Source: SAR324 cluster bacterium (lineage in GTDB: Bacteria > Bdellovibrionota > UBA2361 > JAAZON01). Taken from it: a stretch of DNA of 6,678 nt. The first letter of the stretch is position 1; every line of letters begins with the position of its first letter. The stretch spans positions 1-6,678 of the forward strand of contig JAAZON010000683.1 in NCBI GenBank assembly GCA_012797725.1, written 5' to 3'. A model generated the notes under the pieces. That model was not told the DNA's origin. It ran no database searches and was given only the letters and a program-made list of their open reading frames with translations. Both the position numbers and the translations under genes were made by a program. Below, in pieces: positions 6,471-6,678 of the stretch.

Positions 6471-6678
6471 TTATTTTGTACACAACATAACACTTCTCTC
6501 TGGTGCAGGATAACCTTCAATTGTTTTTGAAGCATCGTCTGGCATTAGGAAATTTTCGAGACTTTCATACGGTGAATCTTTGCTAGTCCTCTGCTCAGTA
6601 GTCTCTACAGTATAATTCATTACATTCTCAACTTTTAAAAAACCCACTCGCTTTAACCAATTGCACAAGCATTCTCTA
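6471..6678 (-). CDS. cmoB: CmoB, tRNA U34 carboxymethyltransferase, C-terminal end, cut by window end
   Basis: The open frame enters from beyond the window end and stops at TAA (6473-6471), showing the last 68 residues of a protein that is about 320 residues in E. coli. The visible part closely follows the CmoB C-terminus as I remember it: NWLKRVGF (matching the NWLKKCGF region), ETTEQRTS (matching TTTEEQRRT), ESLENFLMPDD (matching ESLADFLDPHD) and KTIEGYPAPERSVM (matching KTVEGYPAPKRAVL). CmoB uses carboxy-S-adenosylmethionine, made by CmoA, to turn 5-hydroxyuridine at the wobble position of certain tRNAs into 5-carboxymethoxyuridine, which widens codon reading. The SAM-binding core is outside the window. 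No cmoA is visible on this side, though it could lie upstream of cmoB. The TTG near 6668 is an internal leucine codon, not the start. Confidence 0.92.
   Translation of the reverse strand, partial: RECLCNWLKRVGFLKVENVMNYTVETTEQRTSKDSPYESLENFLMPDDASKTIEGYPAPERSVMLCTK

Noticed and set aside
6345..6530. Plus-strand 61-codon frame with a hydrophobic stretch
   Set aside because: It starts inside the prephenate dehydratase gene, runs through the terminator hairpin and ends antisense to cmoB. The hydrophobic run comes from the T-rich terminator sequence.

Overview
The window is an AT-rich stretch of a Gram-negative bacterial chromosome, most likely proteobacterial. It shows no phage, transposon, CRISPR, tRNA or rRNA signal. 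The Gram-negative assignment rests on a cmoB-type tRNA-wobble methyltransferase, an LPS or surface-polysaccharide-style tandem glycosyltransferase, and a protein that appears to be exported to the periplasm. I cannot name the genus. Gammaproteobacteria or a Bdellovibrio-like/deltaproteobacterial lineage are guesses only.

Layout from left to right: (1) the last third of a short-chain dehydrogenase/reductase (+, cut by the window start, ends at 241). (2) A 123-base convergent gap. (3) A large two-domain GT2 glycosyltransferase (-, 365-2842). (4) A 154-base gap with a candidate promoter for the glycosyltransferase (perfect TTGACA -35) and a hairpin just after the upstream gene. (5) A tightly coupled pair on the minus strand: a 231-residue predicted exported or membrane-anchored protein (4688-5383), then a 564-residue polytopic ABC-exporter-type permease (2997-4691), joined by an ATGA stop/start overlap. 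(6) A 114-base divergent promoter region. (7) A stand-alone prephenate dehydratase with an ACT domain (+, 5498-6385). (8) A short convergent gap filled by a long hairpin that can serve as a bidirectional terminator. (9) The C-terminal end of CmoB (-, 6471 to the window end).

The genes do not form one pathway. The interesting unit is the minus-strand pair: an ABC-type permease with no ATPase gene beside it, made from the same message as an unrecognised protein predicted to face the periplasm. The glycosyltransferase downstream may be co-transcribed by read-through but appears to have its own promoter. The prephenate dehydratase keeps the residues equivalent to those known to be essential for catalysis. 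Its normally conserved surroundings and the phenylalanine-binding motifs of its ACT domain are altered, which makes its feedback control, or even its exact substrate, worth checking. I see no strong case for a wholly new system. The permease/partner pair is the best candidate.
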